Source: Ornithinibacillus halotolerans | Lineage (GTDB): Bacteria > Bacillota > Bacilli > Bacillales > Amphibacillaceae | Length of the DNA stretch: 64,000 nt | NCBI RefSeq assembly: GCF_014637405.1 | Contig: NZ_BMEY01000002.1 | Span: 230,253-294,252 of the forward strand | Direction: 5' to 3' | Part shown: positions 9,001 through 18,350 of the stretch, piece by piece | Layout: every line of letters begins with the position of its first letter | Position numbering within the stretch: the stretch's first letter is position 1 | Made by a program: the position numbers and the translations under genes | The notes under the pieces: model-generated | What the model was told of the DNA's origin: nothing | Databases searched by the model: none | The model's input: only the letters and a program-made list of their open reading frames with translations

Positions 9001-10071
9001 TTATTGTATCCCTAAATATTCTTCTAATGTCAAACCACTATTAAAAACTTTCGTAGCGATATCTACGCCAAGATAACGCAAATGCCATGGTTCGTACATA
9101 TAGCCGGTAATATGTTCTTTTCCTTTTGGATAGCGAACGATAAATCCGAATGTATGGGCGTTTTCCGCCATCCACCTCGTCCCATCTGATTCCTCGAAGC
9201 GGGTGTCATATTTCCCTGTTTCATGAATGTCAAACGCTAATCCAGTTTGATGTTCCGATGTCCCTGGTTTAGCACTATAGCGGTCTGCTGCTGATTGACC
9301 ATCTTTGCTTACCCAATAATCATAGGTCGATTGTTGCGTCGCATAAGAACGGTATGTGCTAAAAGCCACTAAACCAATCCCATCTTTCTTGGCAGCTGCT
9401 GCCATTTTATTGAATGCGTTGCGCGCTTCCTTGCTCTCCCCTGGTGCATAATTAGCTGGGAGGGGATACTTTTTATTCGCAATTAAAATCCCTTGCACAT
9501 AGGTCGCTTTAGTCGGTTGCTTTGCTTCTGAATTCGTTGATTTGGAAGACTTCTCTTTTGACGTATCAACTGTTCCTACTTCTTCTAGATAACCACTATT
9601 TACATACCCAGTGTGTTTGCCATACTGCACTTTATACCAGTGCCCAGAAGTTGCAATATGGGTCACGTTTTTCCCTTTTGGAATGGCCACAATTTTTTTA
9701 TTATCTGGAGAAGGACCTGTTCGTAAGTTCAATTCAGTTGTTGTTTGATAATCTTTATGTGTAACTGGTGTTTCGTTAATTTTTGGTTTCTCGCTTTCTT
9801 CTTTTTTCGGATTATTATCTTTTGGAGTTTTCTTTTCCTCGTCGTCTGCTTTGTCATCTTTTTCTTCAGTTGAAGTTTTTTTCTCTTTTTCAATAGGACT
9901 TTCTTCTTTTCCCTTTTCTGGTTGTTCTTCTTTTTCAAGTGGGGTGTCAATAACCCCAGAAGCCTCTAAATTGCTAGCGTCTTTAAGTGAAAAAATAGTA
10001 ATTCCTGCCCCAACAAGTAATGCTACGAAGACAACTAGTAAATTGGATTTCTTTTTGAAAAATTGATTCAT
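9001..10071 (-). CDS. VanY-type D-alanyl-D-alanine carboxypeptidase with SH3 domain
   Basis: 356 residues. It cleaves the terminal D-Ala from peptidoglycan stem peptides outside the cell. An N-terminal anchor (about residues 9-28) is followed by a long Glu/Lys low-complexity linker, a bacterial SH3 domain (LNLRTGPSP ... WYKVQYGKHTGYVNSGYLEEV region, about 115-170) and a C-terminal M15B peptidase domain. Zinc and catalytic motifs SEHQTGLAFDIH and EPWHLRYLG are intact. The ATG at 10071 is chosen because GGGGGA lies 8 bases upstream; the frame extends five codons further. Monocistronic, convergent with the lipoprotein gene. Confidence 0.93.
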   Translation of the reverse strand: MNQFFKKKSNLLVVFVALLVGAGITIFSLKDASNLEASGVIDTPLEKEEQPEKGKEESPIEKEKKTSTEEKDDKADDEEKKTPKDNNPKKEESEKPKINETPVTHKDYQTTTELNLRTGPSPDNKKIVAIPKGKNVTHIATSGHWYKVQYGKHTGYVNSGYLEEVGTVDTSKEKSSKSTNSEAKQPTKATYVQGILIANKKYPLPANYAPGESKEARNAFNKMAAAAKKDGIGLVAFSTYRSYATQQSTYDYWVSKDGQSAADRYSAKPGTSEHQTGLAFDIHETGKYDTRFEESDGTRWMAENAHTFGFIVRYPKGKEHITGYMYEPWHLRYLGVDIATKVFNSGLTLEEYLGIQ

Positions 10072-10220
10072 GATGTTTTCCCCCATAGTTAGTCCACTCG
10101 TAAACTTGGACCTTTGTTTATTTGATCATTACACTTCATATGCCAATCTCATAATTTATAGGATAAGTATATATTGCAAAAAAGGAGCTGTCACTGGGAA
10201 ATTTTAAATGGTGGGAAGAA

Positions 10221-10237
10221 GGGGGGACTGTCCCCCC
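10221..10237. repeat. Single class A palindrome
   Basis: GGGGGGACTGTCCCCCC, a lone half-unit upstream of the CPBP protease promoter. Confidence 0.75.
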
Positions 10238-10275
10238 TAAGAGGTACTTATTTTAATAATTTAGAATTTGATAAG

Positions 10276-10284
10276 TGTTATAAT
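10276..10284 (+). promoter_or_regulatory. Extended -10 promoter for the CPBP gene
   Basis: TGTTATAAT (TG-n-TATAAT) 52 bases upstream of the start. No clear -35 at the right distance, which extended -10 promoters do not need. Confidence 0.5.
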
Positions 10285-10335
10285 ATTTATGAAGTAAGAA
10301 AAAATCCCCATTAATTGGGAGAGAGCACCATACAT

Positions 10336-11127
10336 ATGTACATTAGTAAGAAATGGGGAATTTGTTTGTTGTTGACTATGCTTGCGACTTTATTTTTTGT
10401 AGGGATTATTTCTATATCCTACCAACAAGTAGTTTTTTCCATATTTGTCTTTATAGGTTTATTGATATTTTTATTTGTTAATAAAGAGAAACGATTCGTT
10501 ATATCACTACCTTTAGCGTTTCTAACCGGTTTTGTCCTATTTATGGTTGCTAATGATTTCGTTGAAACGATGAATGTTTCAAAGGAAATTGAAGTCATTC
10601 TTAATCGCCTTTTCCTTGTTTTTATCATTATAGGAATCGCACTTAACCATCACTTCTTTAATAAAAAAGTTTATTGGTACAACGAAAAACCGAATTGGAA
10701 AAATCCGATTGTCTTACCGTTTCATAAAATTAATACATTTTGGTTTTGGCTGATTGGAATCGTAGTTAATGTAATTATCTATATGTCTTTTATTGTCCAA
10801 AAGGATGTGGAGTATCTTCAGCAACTATTATTGTTCTGTATCGCTTTTTCACTTATTAATGCGGTATTCGAGGAAGTGATTTGGCGAGGGATTTTACTTT
10901 CGGCTCTTAAAGAACACACATCTACTGGCTATGCAGTAATCACAACAAGTGTTGGTTTTGGACTTCTCCATCTCGTAATTGGTTTTTCCATTTCGCTTAG
11001 TTTGTTAATTTCAGTTGCAGGAGTAATTTACGCATTAATTACACTGAAAACAAATAGTATCTATCCGAGTATTATTTTTCATATCGTCATTAATATTGGA
11101 ATGGTATATAGTGGATTTATTATTTAG
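10336..11127 (+). CDS. CPBP family intramembrane glutamic protease
   Basis: 263 residues with seven or eight hydrophobic spans. The CPBP (Abi/CAAX-like) catalytic motifs are present in order: EEVIWRGILL (glutamate pair and arginine), FGLLHLVIG (histidine) and HIVINIG. Family members cleave membrane or prenylated substrates; in Gram-positives many are linked to bacteriocin immunity or to membrane stress, but the substrate here is unknown. The ATG at 10336 has GGGAGAGA about 10 bases upstream; a TTG at 10315 overlaps that site. A small membrane protein follows and may be coexpressed. Confidence 0.88.
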   Translation: MYISKKWGICLLLTMLATLFFVGIISISYQQVVFSIFVFIGLLIFLFVNKEKRFVISLPLAFLTGFVLFMVANDFVETMNVSKEIEVILNRLFLVFIIIGIALNHHFFNKKVYWYNEKPNWKNPIVLPFHKINTFWFWLIGIVVNVIIYMSFIVQKDVEYLQQLLLFCIAFSLINAVFEEVIWRGILLSALKEHTSTGYAVITTSVGFGLLHLVIGFSISLSLLISVAGVIYALITLKTNSIYPSIIFHIVINIGMVYSGFII

Positions 11128-11140
11128 GGGGGACAGTCCC
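11127..11140 (+). repeat. Partial class A palindrome at a stop codon
   Basis: GGGGGGACAGTCCC begins on the last base of the CPBP stop codon. A half-unit. Confidence 0.65.
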
Positions 11141-11166
11141 TTAAAACCACTGAAAGGAGAGATAAG

Positions 11167-11334
11167 ATGGACCGTTGGTATTCTTCTTTTATCGTAGGAG
11201 CTATTGTATTTATATTTATAACGTTTACAACACAAGATTTGCGTCAAGCCACCTTAATGGGGATTGGTATTTTCATAGCCTTTTTCCTTATATATCTGTT
11301 TTTAAAAAAGACAAAAGAGAAAAAGAGAAATTAA
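11167..11334 (+). CDS. Small two-span membrane protein
   Basis: 55 residues from the ATG at 11167 with GAAAGGAGAG upstream. Two hydrophobic segments (SSFIVGAIVFIFITF, about 6-20, and LMGIGIFIAFFLIYLFL, about 30-46) end in a lysine-rich tail, KKTKEKKRN. No family recognised. It lies 40 bases after the CPBP gene and is probably cotranscribed. Good ribosome binding site and topology make it credible despite its size. Confidence 0.7.
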   Translation: MDRWYSSFIVGAIVFIFITFTTQDLRQATLMGIGIFIAFFLIYLFLKKTKEKKRN

Positions 11335-11369
11335 TAGTCTTATCATTATTGAAAATTAGCTCTTATCAA

Positions 11370-11418
11370 GGGGACAGTCCCCACTTTAACGCTTTAGCGT
11401 AGTGGGGGACTGTCCCCC
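11370..11418 (+). repeat. REP-like class A palindrome pair
   Basis: GGGGACAGTCCCC, linker ACTTTAACGCTTTAGC, then GTAGTGGGGGACTGTCCCCC. One of the most typical copies, between convergent genes and 11 bases from the end of oppF. Confidence 0.9.
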
Positions 11419-11429
11419 TTTTAAAAAAA

Positions 11430-12407
11430 TCACTCATACAAATGACAAGCAACATAATGCCCATTACCTTGATCCACTAATTCTGGACGTTCTACCATAC
11501 AACGCTCGTGTGCTAGTGGGCACCGGGTGTGGAATGGACAGCCTGTTGGTGGATTTGCTGGGTTTGGTGGCTCGCCTTTTAATACAATCCGTTCACGCTT
11601 TGCATCGACGTTTGTACTTGGAACTGCGGACAACAGTGCTCGTGTATACGGATGAAGCGGCTCTTCGTAAATCGCTTTTTTCGGCCCAATCTCAACTAGT
11701 CTTCCGAGATACATAACTCCAACTCGGTCACTAATATGCTTCACAACACTTAAGTCGTGTGCGATAAACAAGTAAGTGAGCCCAAATTCATCCTGTAAAT
11801 CCTTCATCAAATTGAGCACCTGTGCCTGTACAGAAACGTCCAGGGCAGAAACTGGCTCATCGCCAATAATGAACTTCGGATTCATAGCGAGTGCTCGGGC
11901 GATACCGATACGTTGTCGTTGACCACCGGAAAATTCATGTGGGAATTTGTCCAATGCATCAGCACCAAGTCCAACTTTTTTGAGTAAGGAAACTACTTTT
12001 TCACGCCGCTCTGCTTTTGAAAAATTCCCCTGTGCGACTAATGGTTCTTCAATAATTTTACTAACCTTGAACCGTGGGTTGAGGGAGGAAAACGGATCTT
12101 GGAACACCATTTGCATGTTCTTGCGGGCAGCACGTAATTCACTCTTCGTCATCCCAACTAAATCTTCCCCGTCAAAAAGGATATTTCCTTCTGTAGGCTC
12201 TATTAAACGAAGTAATGTCCGCGCCATCGTGGATTTCCCTGAACCAGATTCTCCGACAATCCCAAGGGTTTCTCCTTTGTACACAGAAAAAGAAACATCG
12301 TCTACTGCCTTTACATAGCCGGTAGGCCTTTTCAACACACCGCCCCGAACCGGGAAATATTTCTTCAATCTACAAACTTCAACTAATGTTTCCCGTTCCT
12401 CAGGCAT
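11430..12407 (-). CDS. Oligopeptide/dipeptide ABC transporter ATP-binding protein (OppF/DppF-like)
   Basis: 325 residues. Energises peptide import together with the OppD-like partner. It has Walker A (GESGSGKST), Q-loop ([13 protein letters not shown]), the signature [14 protein letters not shown], Walker B ([12 protein letters not shown]) and H-loop (IAHD). The C-terminal oligopeptide-binding extension carries the cysteine pattern [15 protein letters not shown], which in relatives can hold an iron-sulphur cluster. The ATG at 12407 follows AAGGAGG by 8 bases; it overlaps the end of the OppD-like gene by 8 bases, so translation is probably coupled. Substrate is not readable from sequence. Confidence 0.94.
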   Translation of the reverse strand: MPEERETLVEVCRLKKYFPVRGGVLKRPTGYVKAVDDVSFSVYKGETLGIVGESGSGKSTMARTLLRLIEPTEGNILFDGEDLVGMTKSELRAARKNMQMVFQDPFSSLNPRFKVSKIIEEPLVAQGNFSKAERREKVVSLLKKVGLGADALDKFPHEFSGGQRQRIGIARALAMNPKFIIGDEPVSALDVSVQAQVLNLMKDLQDEFGLTYLFIAHDLSVVKHISDRVGVMYLGRLVEIGPKKAIYEEPLHPYTRALLSAVPSTNVDAKRERIVLKGEPPNPANPPTGCPFHTRCPLAHERCMVERPELVDQGNGHYVACHLYE

Positions 12408-13422
12408 CGTCATGACCTCCTTCATATAAATGGCAGCGGACGTAATGCCCGTCCTCTAGTTCTAACAGTTCTGGATTTTCTCGCTTACAAATATCCATCG
12501 CAAATGGGCAGCGATCACGAAAACGACATCCATCCGGAAACGCATGGGCAGGGGGGACTGTCCCCGCTATGGCGTCGAGCCGATCGACATCTTTGTCGAT
12601 ATCGGGAATGCTCGCTAAAAGCCCTTTCGTATATGGATGTTTCGTTTCTTTAAAAATCTTCCGCATCGGTGCTTCTTCGACGATTTGCCCGCCGTACATA
12701 ACAAGCACCCGGTCCGCGACCTCAGCTACGACGCCCATATCATGGGTAATGAGCAAAACGGAGGATCCGAATTTTTCTTTCATATCTTTCATCACATCAA
12801 GAATTTGCGCTTGGATCGTTACGTCGAGAGCTGTCGTCGGTTCATCGGCAATGAGTAACTTAGGCTCACAAGCCATGGCAATCGCAATCATGACACGTTG
12901 GCGCATCCCGCCAGATAGTTGATGGGGGTATTCTTTCATCATTTCTTCCGCACGGGAAAAGCCGACCATTTTCAGTAAATTAACGCCAATGTTATGCGCT
13001 TCTTTTTTGCTTGTTTTTTTATGTTTTCGAATGGATTCGATTAATTGACTTCCTATTGTAAAGACGGGGTCTAAGGATGTCATCGGTTCTTGAAAGATCA
13101 TCCCGATATCCTTGCCGCGTACGTTGTTCATTTCTTTTGTCGTTAACGTTAATAGTTCTTTGCCCTCAAGTTTAATCGATCCTTCGATAATTTCCCCAGG
13201 TGGTGAGGGGATGAGTTGCATGATCGATAAGGAGGTGACACTTTTTCCACTTCCAGATTCGCCAACGAGTGCGACGGTTTCTCCTTTATGGATGGTGAAA
13301 GAGACGTCATCGACTGCTTTGGCGACTTTGTTTTTAGATGGAAAAAAATATGTTTTTAGTCCTTTAACTTCTAGTAGTTTTTCAGTATTATCGTTAGTGG
13401 AAGGTTGTGTTAGGTTGCTCAT
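12400..13422 (-). CDS. Oligopeptide/dipeptide ABC transporter ATP-binding protein (OppD/DppD-like)
   Basis: 340 residues from the ATG at 13422 (AAGGAGG, 6 bases spacing); a longer frame to 13482 lacks a site. Walker [11 protein letters not shown]-loop [10 protein letters not shown], signature [15 protein letters not shown], Walker [14 protein letters not shown]-loop THDMG, and the C-terminal cysteine motif [17 protein letters not shown]. First gene of a two-gene unit divergent from the binding protein and permeases at 13971. Within it, 12551-12565 reads GGGGGGACTGTCCCC, identical to the genome repeat core, and encodes the conserved-looking AGTVPP stretch. Confidence 0.94.
   Translation of the reverse strand: MSNLTQPSTNDNTEKLLEVKGLKTYFFPSKNKVAKAVDDVSFTIHKGETVALVGESGSGKSVTSLSIMQLIPSPPGEIIEGSIKLEGKELLTLTTKEMNNVRGKDIGMIFQEPMTSLDPVFTIGSQLIESIRKHKKTSKKEAHNIGVNLLKMVGFSRAEEMMKEYPHQLSGGMRQRVMIAIAMACEPKLLIADEPTTALDVTIQAQILDVMKDMKEKFGSSVLLITHDMGVVAEVADRVLVMYGGQIVEEAPMRKIFKETKHPYTKGLLASIPDIDKDVDRLDAIAGTVPPAHAFPDGCRFRDRCPFAMDICKRENPELLELEDGHYVRCHLYEGGHDDA
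12551..12565 (-). repeat. Class A core inside a coding sequence
   Basis: GGGGGGACTGTCCCC lies in frame inside the oppD-like gene and codes for GTVPP just before the C-terminal cysteine motif. It may be a true insertion that the protein tolerates, or a chance match. Confidence 0.5.
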
Positions 13423-13578
13423 GGTGAACCTCCTTGTTTTGCCTGCTAGTAATCTAGTATTTTTAGGCATTGATAATAACATTATAACGAATTTAGGGTA
13501 TAATGAGGAATAGCTTTGTTTGTTTTTGTTGGAAACGGTGTCAAAATGTTAAGCAAGTTGTTTTTTCTTGCCGGGTCC

Positions 13579-13758
13579 GCGGCCAGAATACATTCCGCTT
13601 TCCATGGGCGGCCGGTGAGCCAGGCTACTACTTGGACTTGCTTCTTTGCTGCCTTGCACCGAGGAATATACTCCGTAGCGATACTAGAAGACGCAGGTGC
13701 ATCATGGGGTCTCACCTGTGCCTATCCTCCCATTGGAGTCTCCATGTATTCTGGCCGC
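13579..13758 (+). repeat. Long hairpin-ended interspersed repeat, copy 2
   Basis: GCGGCCAGAATACAT (13579-13593) pairs perfectly with ATGTATTCTGGCCGC (13744-13758). Inside are GGGCGGCCGGTGAGCC, GGGGTCTCACCTGTGCC and GGAGTCTCC, the same order as copy 3. It fills the divergent promoter region of the peptide transporter. An interior GCACCGAGGAATATACTCCG suggests a rearranged or nested copy. Confidence 0.8.
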
Positions 13759-13970
13759 TCAGTGGAATAAACATATTTCTGCATCATATTAGGGGAGGAC
13801 ATTGCTAAAATTTTTATTAGATTATTACTAAATTCTTAGTTAGTCACCACACATGACTTTACATTTGTAAATTTTTAAATATTTATGCTAACGTTTCATT
13901 AGGTGAAATATACTTGTAGTGGTAGTAGGGGTTACATATTGATTAGAAACTTTTGTGAAGGAGTTTTGAT

Positions 13971-15512
13971 ATGAATAGTTGGTTTAAGTTTTTGATGGGG
14001 GTTTCCTTTTTAATAATTGTTGCGATTGGGTTGAGCGCTTGCTCGGACAAGGATAATGATAATAATAATGGTGCTGCGAGTGATGGGGGGAGTCAGGAGA
14101 TTAGTGTGCGGATTAATAATGATCCGGATTTCCTTGACCCACATATGGCTGAGGCATCGATCACGTATCAAGTGATCCTCAATATTTTTGATGGCTTACT
14201 TGTTGGTGATACGGATGGTTCCTTGAAGCCCGCGCTTGCGGAGGAGTATGATATCTCGGAAGATGGGCTGACGTATACGTTTGACATTCGTGAAGGGGTG
14301 ACGTTCCATAACGGGGACCCGCTGACGGTCGAAGATATTCAGTATAGTTTTGAGCGATTGATGGGGACTCATACAGGGGAGCCATTATCGTCGAATTTTG
14401 AAAATATTGACGCGTTAGAAACACCAGATGAAAATACATTTGTGATTAAATTGAAAGAACCAAACTCAGCTTTTCTTACGTATTTAACAGCGTTAAACTC
14501 GGCAATCTTGCCAAAAAGTAATGATGGGAAACATAATGAGAATCCAATTGGGACGGGGCCTTTCCAATATGAAAACTATAGCCCAGAGAACAATATGGTT
14601 GTCGTGAAAAACGAAAATTATTGGAAAGAAGGTCTTCCTTATTTAGATAAGGTAACATTCGTATTCCAACCAGATGATCAAACGGCTCTACTTTCGTTAC
14701 AGTCTGGACAAATTGATTTAGTTGCGGTTGGGGCACATCGTGTGCCTGAGGTAGAAGATCAATTTAACTTAACATATCAAGATAGTAACTCGGTATTACT
14801 CGTTGGATTCAACCATGACCGCGAGCCATTTAACGACATTCGTGTTCGTCAAGCGATAAATTATGCGGTGAATAAAGACGATATCATCGAGGCAACTTTT
14901 TCTGGCTATGCGACGAAAATTGGTTCGAATATGAGTCCAGCGATGGCGGATGTATATAAGGAAGGTTTGGAAGATGCATATGCACGCGATGTCGCTAAAG
15001 CGAAGGATTTATTAGCGGAAGCGGGTTATCCGAACGGTTTCCAAACGACATTATCGATTTCTTCCCATGCGGGCATGTACACGAATGTGGCGCAAGTTAT
15101 TGTGGAGAACTTAAAAGATATTGGTATTGATGTAGAGATTGAAGTTGTGGAGTGGGGTGTTTGGCTCGAGCGTATTTATCAAGGCCGAGACTATGATATG
15201 ACGGTCATTGACTTTACTGGAGAGCTATCACCTTATGAAACGATCAAACGTTACATTAGTGGTGCAGGGAATAACTTCTTCAACTTTGAAAATGCAGAAT
15301 TTGATGAACTAATGCAAGATGTGATTGTCGAGCAAGATGCAGACCGTCAAAACGAATTGTATGGCCGTGCGCAGGAAATTTTGAGTGAAGAAGCAGCGGC
15401 GGTGTACTTGGCGGATTATCAAATTATTTGGGCGCTCAATCCAGAACTTGAAGGATATAAAACATATCCATATTTCTTCCATGACTTAGAGGAAGTGCGT
15501 TACACCGAGTAG
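13971..15512 (+). CDS. Peptide ABC transporter substrate-binding lipoprotein (SBP family 5)
   Basis: 513 residues, normal length. A signal peptide ends in the lipobox LSAC (Cys at about residue 24), followed by an Asp/Asn-rich linker. The mature part is a family 5 binding protein (DppA/OppA/NikA group) with the typical DPHMAEASITYQVILNIFDG opening, YTFDIREGVTFHNGDPLT and FNHDREPFNDIRVRQAINYA. Captures peptides, or possibly another ligand of this fold, outside the cell. ATG with GAAGGAG upstream. First of three genes (binding protein, two permeases), divergent from the ATPases. Confidence 0.94.
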   Translation: MNSWFKFLMGVSFLIIVAIGLSACSDKDNDNNNGAASDGGSQEISVRINNDPDFLDPHMAEASITYQVILNIFDGLLVGDTDGSLKPALAEEYDISEDGLTYTFDIREGVTFHNGDPLTVEDIQYSFERLMGTHTGEPLSSNFENIDALETPDENTFVIKLKEPNSAFLTYLTALNSAILPKSNDGKHNENPIGTGPFQYENYSPENNMVVVKNENYWKEGLPYLDKVTFVFQPDDQTALLSLQSGQIDLVAVGAHRVPEVEDQFNLTYQDSNSVLLVGFNHDREPFNDIRVRQAINYAVNKDDIIEATFSGYATKIGSNMSPAMADVYKEGLEDAYARDVAKAKDLLAEAGYPNGFQTTLSISSHAGMYTNVAQVIVENLKDIGIDVEIEVVEWGVWLERIYQGRDYDMTVIDFTGELSPYETIKRYISGAGNNFFNFENAEFDELMQDVIVEQDADRQNELYGRAQEILSEEAAAVYLADYQIIWALNPELEGYKTYPYFFHDLEEVRYTE

Positions 15513-15527
15513 AAGGGACTTGTCGTC

Positions 15528-16469
15528 ATGGCATATTTTATTCGCAGGTTTATATTGCTGTTGGTCACCTTAGTACTGGTGTCGCTCATTACGTTCGCAG
15601 TTTTCCAAGTGATTCCAGGTGATCCAATTCGGATTATGCTTGGACCAGAGGCAGACGAGGCGCGAGTTCAAGCATTGGAAAAAGAACTCGGGCTCGACCG
15701 ACCATTACATGAGCAATATTTCAGTTGGGTGCAAGGCGTCGTGACAGGTGACATGGGACAATCGATTCGCTTCTCCCGGCCGGTAGCAGAATTAATTACC
15801 GACCGGCTCCCTGTCACCTTAAGTCTTGCGGTGCTTTCCGTCATCATTGTCGTACTCATCGCGATTCCACTCGGGATTTTCGTCGCGAGAAGGCAAAATA
15901 GTTTTAGTGACTTAATGTTTTCATCCTTAACCCAAGTGGGCATGGCAATTCCATCCTTCTGGCTTGGAATGCTACTTATGCTTTATCTCGGCATGACGTT
16001 TTCGTTTTTCTCGGTGACAGGATATGTCCCATGGTCGGAAAGTATCACCGGTGCACTCGGCTCATTAATCTTGCCAGCACTCACGATTGCAATTCCACAA
16101 ATCGCTGTGTCGTTCCGGTATATCCGCAACACGATTTTGGAGCAGTTGCAACTTGATTACGTGCGGACTCTCCGGAGTAAAGGGATTCTCGAGCGAGCGG
16201 TGATGTACAAACATGTGCTGAGAAACGCAATGATTCCGATTCTTACTGTGTTCGGTCTTATCTTTGCCGAGGTTGTTGCAGGAACAATTATTGTCGAACA
16301 AGTTTTTGGCCTGCCAGGGTTCGGAAGCTTGCTCGTTACTTCGATTAGTTACCGGGATTTCCCGCTCGTGCAAGGGATTATTATGTACATAACGATTGTG
16401 GTTGTCCTTATTAATTTTATTATCGACATGCTTTATGCGGTGCTCGATCCTCGCATTCGGTTAGGTTAG
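15528..16469 (+). CDS. Peptide ABC transporter permease (DppB/OppB-like)
   Basis: 313 residues with six membrane spans. The start ATG at 15528 has GAAGGGA upstream and follows the binding protein by 15 bases. Typical DppB features: the N-terminal IRRFILLLVTLVLVSLITF span, the short FQVIPGDPIRIMLG loop, GLDRPLHEQY, and the EAA loop YVRTLRSKGILERAVMYKH that docks on the ATPases. Forms a heterodimeric channel with the DppC-like subunit that follows 10 bases later. Confidence 0.94.
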   Translation: MAYFIRRFILLLVTLVLVSLITFAVFQVIPGDPIRIMLGPEADEARVQALEKELGLDRPLHEQYFSWVQGVVTGDMGQSIRFSRPVAELITDRLPVTLSLAVLSVIIVVLIAIPLGIFVARRQNSFSDLMFSSLTQVGMAIPSFWLGMLLMLYLGMTFSFFSVTGYVPWSESITGALGSLILPALTIAIPQIAVSFRYIRNTILEQLQLDYVRTLRSKGILERAVMYKHVLRNAMIPILTVFGLIFAEVVAGTIIVEQVFGLPGFGSLLVTSISYRDFPLVQGIIMYITIVVVLINFIIDMLYAVLDPRIRLG

Positions 16470-16479
16470 GGGAAGGCGT

Positions 16480-17301
16480 ATGAGAGTTCGAAACTATGGA
16501 AAAAATATTAACCTTTTGCTTGGCAGTCTCATCCTATTGGCGTTTCTCGTCATCATGGTGGTGAGCTTCTTCTATACCCCATATGACGTGAATGAAATGG
16601 AAGTAGCCAACAAACTACAACCCCCAAGTTCTGCGCATTGGTTCGGGACTGATGAATTTGGCCGTGATATTTTCAGTCGCATCATGGTCGGAACGCAAAC
16701 CGCCTTCTTCGTTGGAGTCGTATCCGTCAGCATCGGAATGACATTCGGCATAATTATCGGCGGAGTTGCTGGTTACTTCGGAGGCTGGATTGATGAAATT
16801 ATAATGCGAGTGATTGATGCACTCATGGCATTTCCAGGAATTATATTGGCATTGATGCTTGTCGCAGTGTTTGGAACAGGTATGCTGAACACCTCCATTG
16901 CACTAGGGTTAATGGCGATACCGGGAATTGCGCGTATTGCCAGGAGTGGATTCTTGCAAAGTAAGGACCTAGAGTATGTGCAAGCTGCAAGGCTGACGGG
17001 ATTGTCCTCGTGGAAGATAATGTTCAAACATATATTGCCAAATGTGGCATCGCCATTAATAGTTGCCGCATCAATTGCCTTTGCGGTTGCAATGCTTGCG
17101 GAAGCGGGGCTTAGCTATCTTGGTTTGGGTGTGCAACCACCTGATCCGAGTTGGGGAAGGATGCTGAAGGATTCGCAGTCATATATGGTGAGTGCGCCGT
17201 GGTATACGTATGCGCCAGGGGTAGTTATTACATTGTTGGTACTTGGGTTTTATATGTTGAGTAATGCGGTGCGGGATTTACAGGATCCGCGGATGCGGTG
17301 A
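16480..17301 (+). CDS. Peptide ABC transporter permease (DppC/OppC-like)
   Basis: 273 residues, six spans. Characteristic DppC segments are HWFGTDEFGRDIFSRIM near the N-terminus, the EAA loop YVQAARLTGLSSWKIMFKHI, and SYLGLGVQPPDPSWGRML. Start codon ATG with GGGGAAGG upstream. Last gene of the transporter operon; a very strong class B hairpin begins 9 bases after the stop and probably terminates it. Confidence 0.94.
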   Translation: MRVRNYGKNINLLLGSLILLAFLVIMVVSFFYTPYDVNEMEVANKLQPPSSAHWFGTDEFGRDIFSRIMVGTQTAFFVGVVSVSIGMTFGIIIGGVAGYFGGWIDEIIMRVIDALMAFPGIILALMLVAVFGTGMLNTSIALGLMAIPGIARIARSGFLQSKDLEYVQAARLTGLSSWKIMFKHILPNVASPLIVAASIAFAVAMLAEAGLSYLGLGVQPPDPSWGRMLKDSQSYMVSAPWYTYAPGVVITLLVLGFYMLSNAVRDLQDPRMR

Positions 17302-17309
17302 GGAATAGT

Positions 17310-17355
17310 GGGGGACAGTCCCTCTGTGAAGCAATTCACAGAGGGACTGTCCCCC
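17310..17355. repeat. REP-like class B hairpin, perfect 21-bp stem
   Basis: 17310-17330 and 17335-17355 are exact reverse complements; each arm joins the class A core GGGGGACAGTCCC to CTCTGTGAA. The loop is GCAA, a GNRA tetraloop if transcribed. It lies between the permease and an opposite-strand small gene, so it can terminate both. Confidence 0.9.
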
Positions 17356-17359
17356 AAAC

Positions 17360-17509
17360 TCACTTATCCTCACACATTTTCTTTATATCTTCTAAGACTG
17401 TCTGACCATCAATTAATTCTTTCCCGTTTTTTATTTGGGCTTCACCTTCAGCTAGTTTTTGGTATAACTCTAACTTCCCTAAATTATTCTCATAAGACTC
17501 CATGTTCAT
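17360..17509 (-). CDS. Small antitoxin-like protein (orphan)
   Basis: 49 residues from the ATG at 17509 (GGGGGG about 11 bases upstream; an internal ATG at 17503 is possible). Sequence MNMESYENNLGKLELYQKLA continues EGEAQIKNGKELIDGQTV and ends in a Lys/Asp-rich tail. The pattern (helical, acidic, 'LYQKLAEGEAQIKNG') resembles short antitoxins of type II systems and prevent-host-death-like proteins, but there is no toxin gene on either side. Strand and reading frame are supported by the ribosome binding site and by a sensible composition. Could instead be a free regulator. Confidence 0.55.
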   Translation of the reverse strand: MNMESYENNLGKLELYQKLAEGEAQIKNGKELIDGQTVLEDIKKMCEDK

Positions 17510-17579
17510 AATAACTTAATCCCCCCTACTATTACTTAATTATGACATAATTATAGCGTTTTAGTGTTCTGTTTGCGAA

Positions 17580-17593
17580 GGGGGACTGTCCCC
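17580..17593. repeat. Single class A palindrome upstream of the RAYT gene
   Basis: GGGGGACTGTCCCC, 176 bases before the transposase start. With the copy at 18324 it flanks that gene. Confidence 0.75.
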
Positions 17594-17768
17594 ACACACA
17601 CTTATAAAACACTATTACCACCATCATCTCCCCCACCAAAACCACCAAATCCTGCATCCACATTCGCACTTTCCCATCTCATCAACACCCCAAAACAAAA
17701 TTTCCCCAACTTGCAATAAACCTCAAACCATCATAAACTAGCCGCAAAAACATTAGGAGGTCTTAACT

Positions 17769-18350
17769 GTGGCAAGAAAACATCGCAACTGGATACCAGG
17801 CGCAACTTATCATATTACTGCGAGAGGAAATCGGAAAGATACATTATTCTACGAGAATAAAGATTATGAAACATACCTCGAATTACTCACGGACATAAAG
17901 GAGAGGGAGCAATTTCATCTCCATGCGTACTGCCTCATGCCAAACCACATTCATCTGTTACTAGAACCAATAAAGACAACCCCAACGAAAATTATCAAGT
18001 TCATCCACACAAATTATGCCATTACCTTTAATCGCAAATATGATCTATCTGGTCATGTCTTTCAAGGGAGGTTTCATGCGAAGCATGTACTAGATGATGA
18101 ATACTTCTTGAAAGCCAGTCAATATATTCACTTAAACCCATTGGAAGCCAATATAGTAAAAAGCCCAGAAGCATATAAATGGAGTAGCTACCCAGCCTAC
18201 TTAGGACAAACACAAATCCCATTCCTTACAGTTGAAAAGACATTAAGTTACTTTAAAGACCAAGCAGAGCTTATAAAATATACAGTAGAGAAACAAGACC
18301 CAAAAAAGGTGTTGAGTAAAAGAGGGACAGTCCCCACTTTAACACTTTAG
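17769..18350 (+). CDS. REP-associated tyrosine transposase (RAYT, Y1/HUH family)
   Basis: 193 residues, GTG start behind TAGGAGG. Y1 transposases nick and join single-stranded DNA using an HUH metal site and one tyrosine. Visible motifs: the RAYT-type opening HRNWIPGATYHITARGNRK, the HUH motif in MPNHIHLLLEP, and the tyrosine helix region YFLKASQYIHLNPLEA with the family phrase KWSSYPAYLG. Length and motifs fit the single-copy RAYT branch rather than IS200/IS605. The last nine residues (RGTVPTLTL) and the stop codon are encoded by the class A repeat at 18324. RAYT proteins are known to act on REP palindromes, so this is the likely cognate enzyme; no IS ends surround it. Confidence 0.88.
   Translation: MARKHRNWIPGATYHITARGNRKDTLFYENKDYETYLELLTDIKEREQFHLHAYCLMPNHIHLLLEPIKTTPTKIIKFIHTNYAITFNRKYDLSGHVFQGRFHAKHVLDDEYFLKASQYIHLNPLEANIVKSPEAYKWSSYPAYLGQTQIPFLTVEKTLSYFKDQAELIKYTVEKQDPKKVLSKRGTVPTLTL

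Noticed and set aside
11402..11716. Plus-strand frame overlapping the oppF end
   Set aside because: Antisense shadow of a clearly conserved ATPase; begins inside a REP-like unit.
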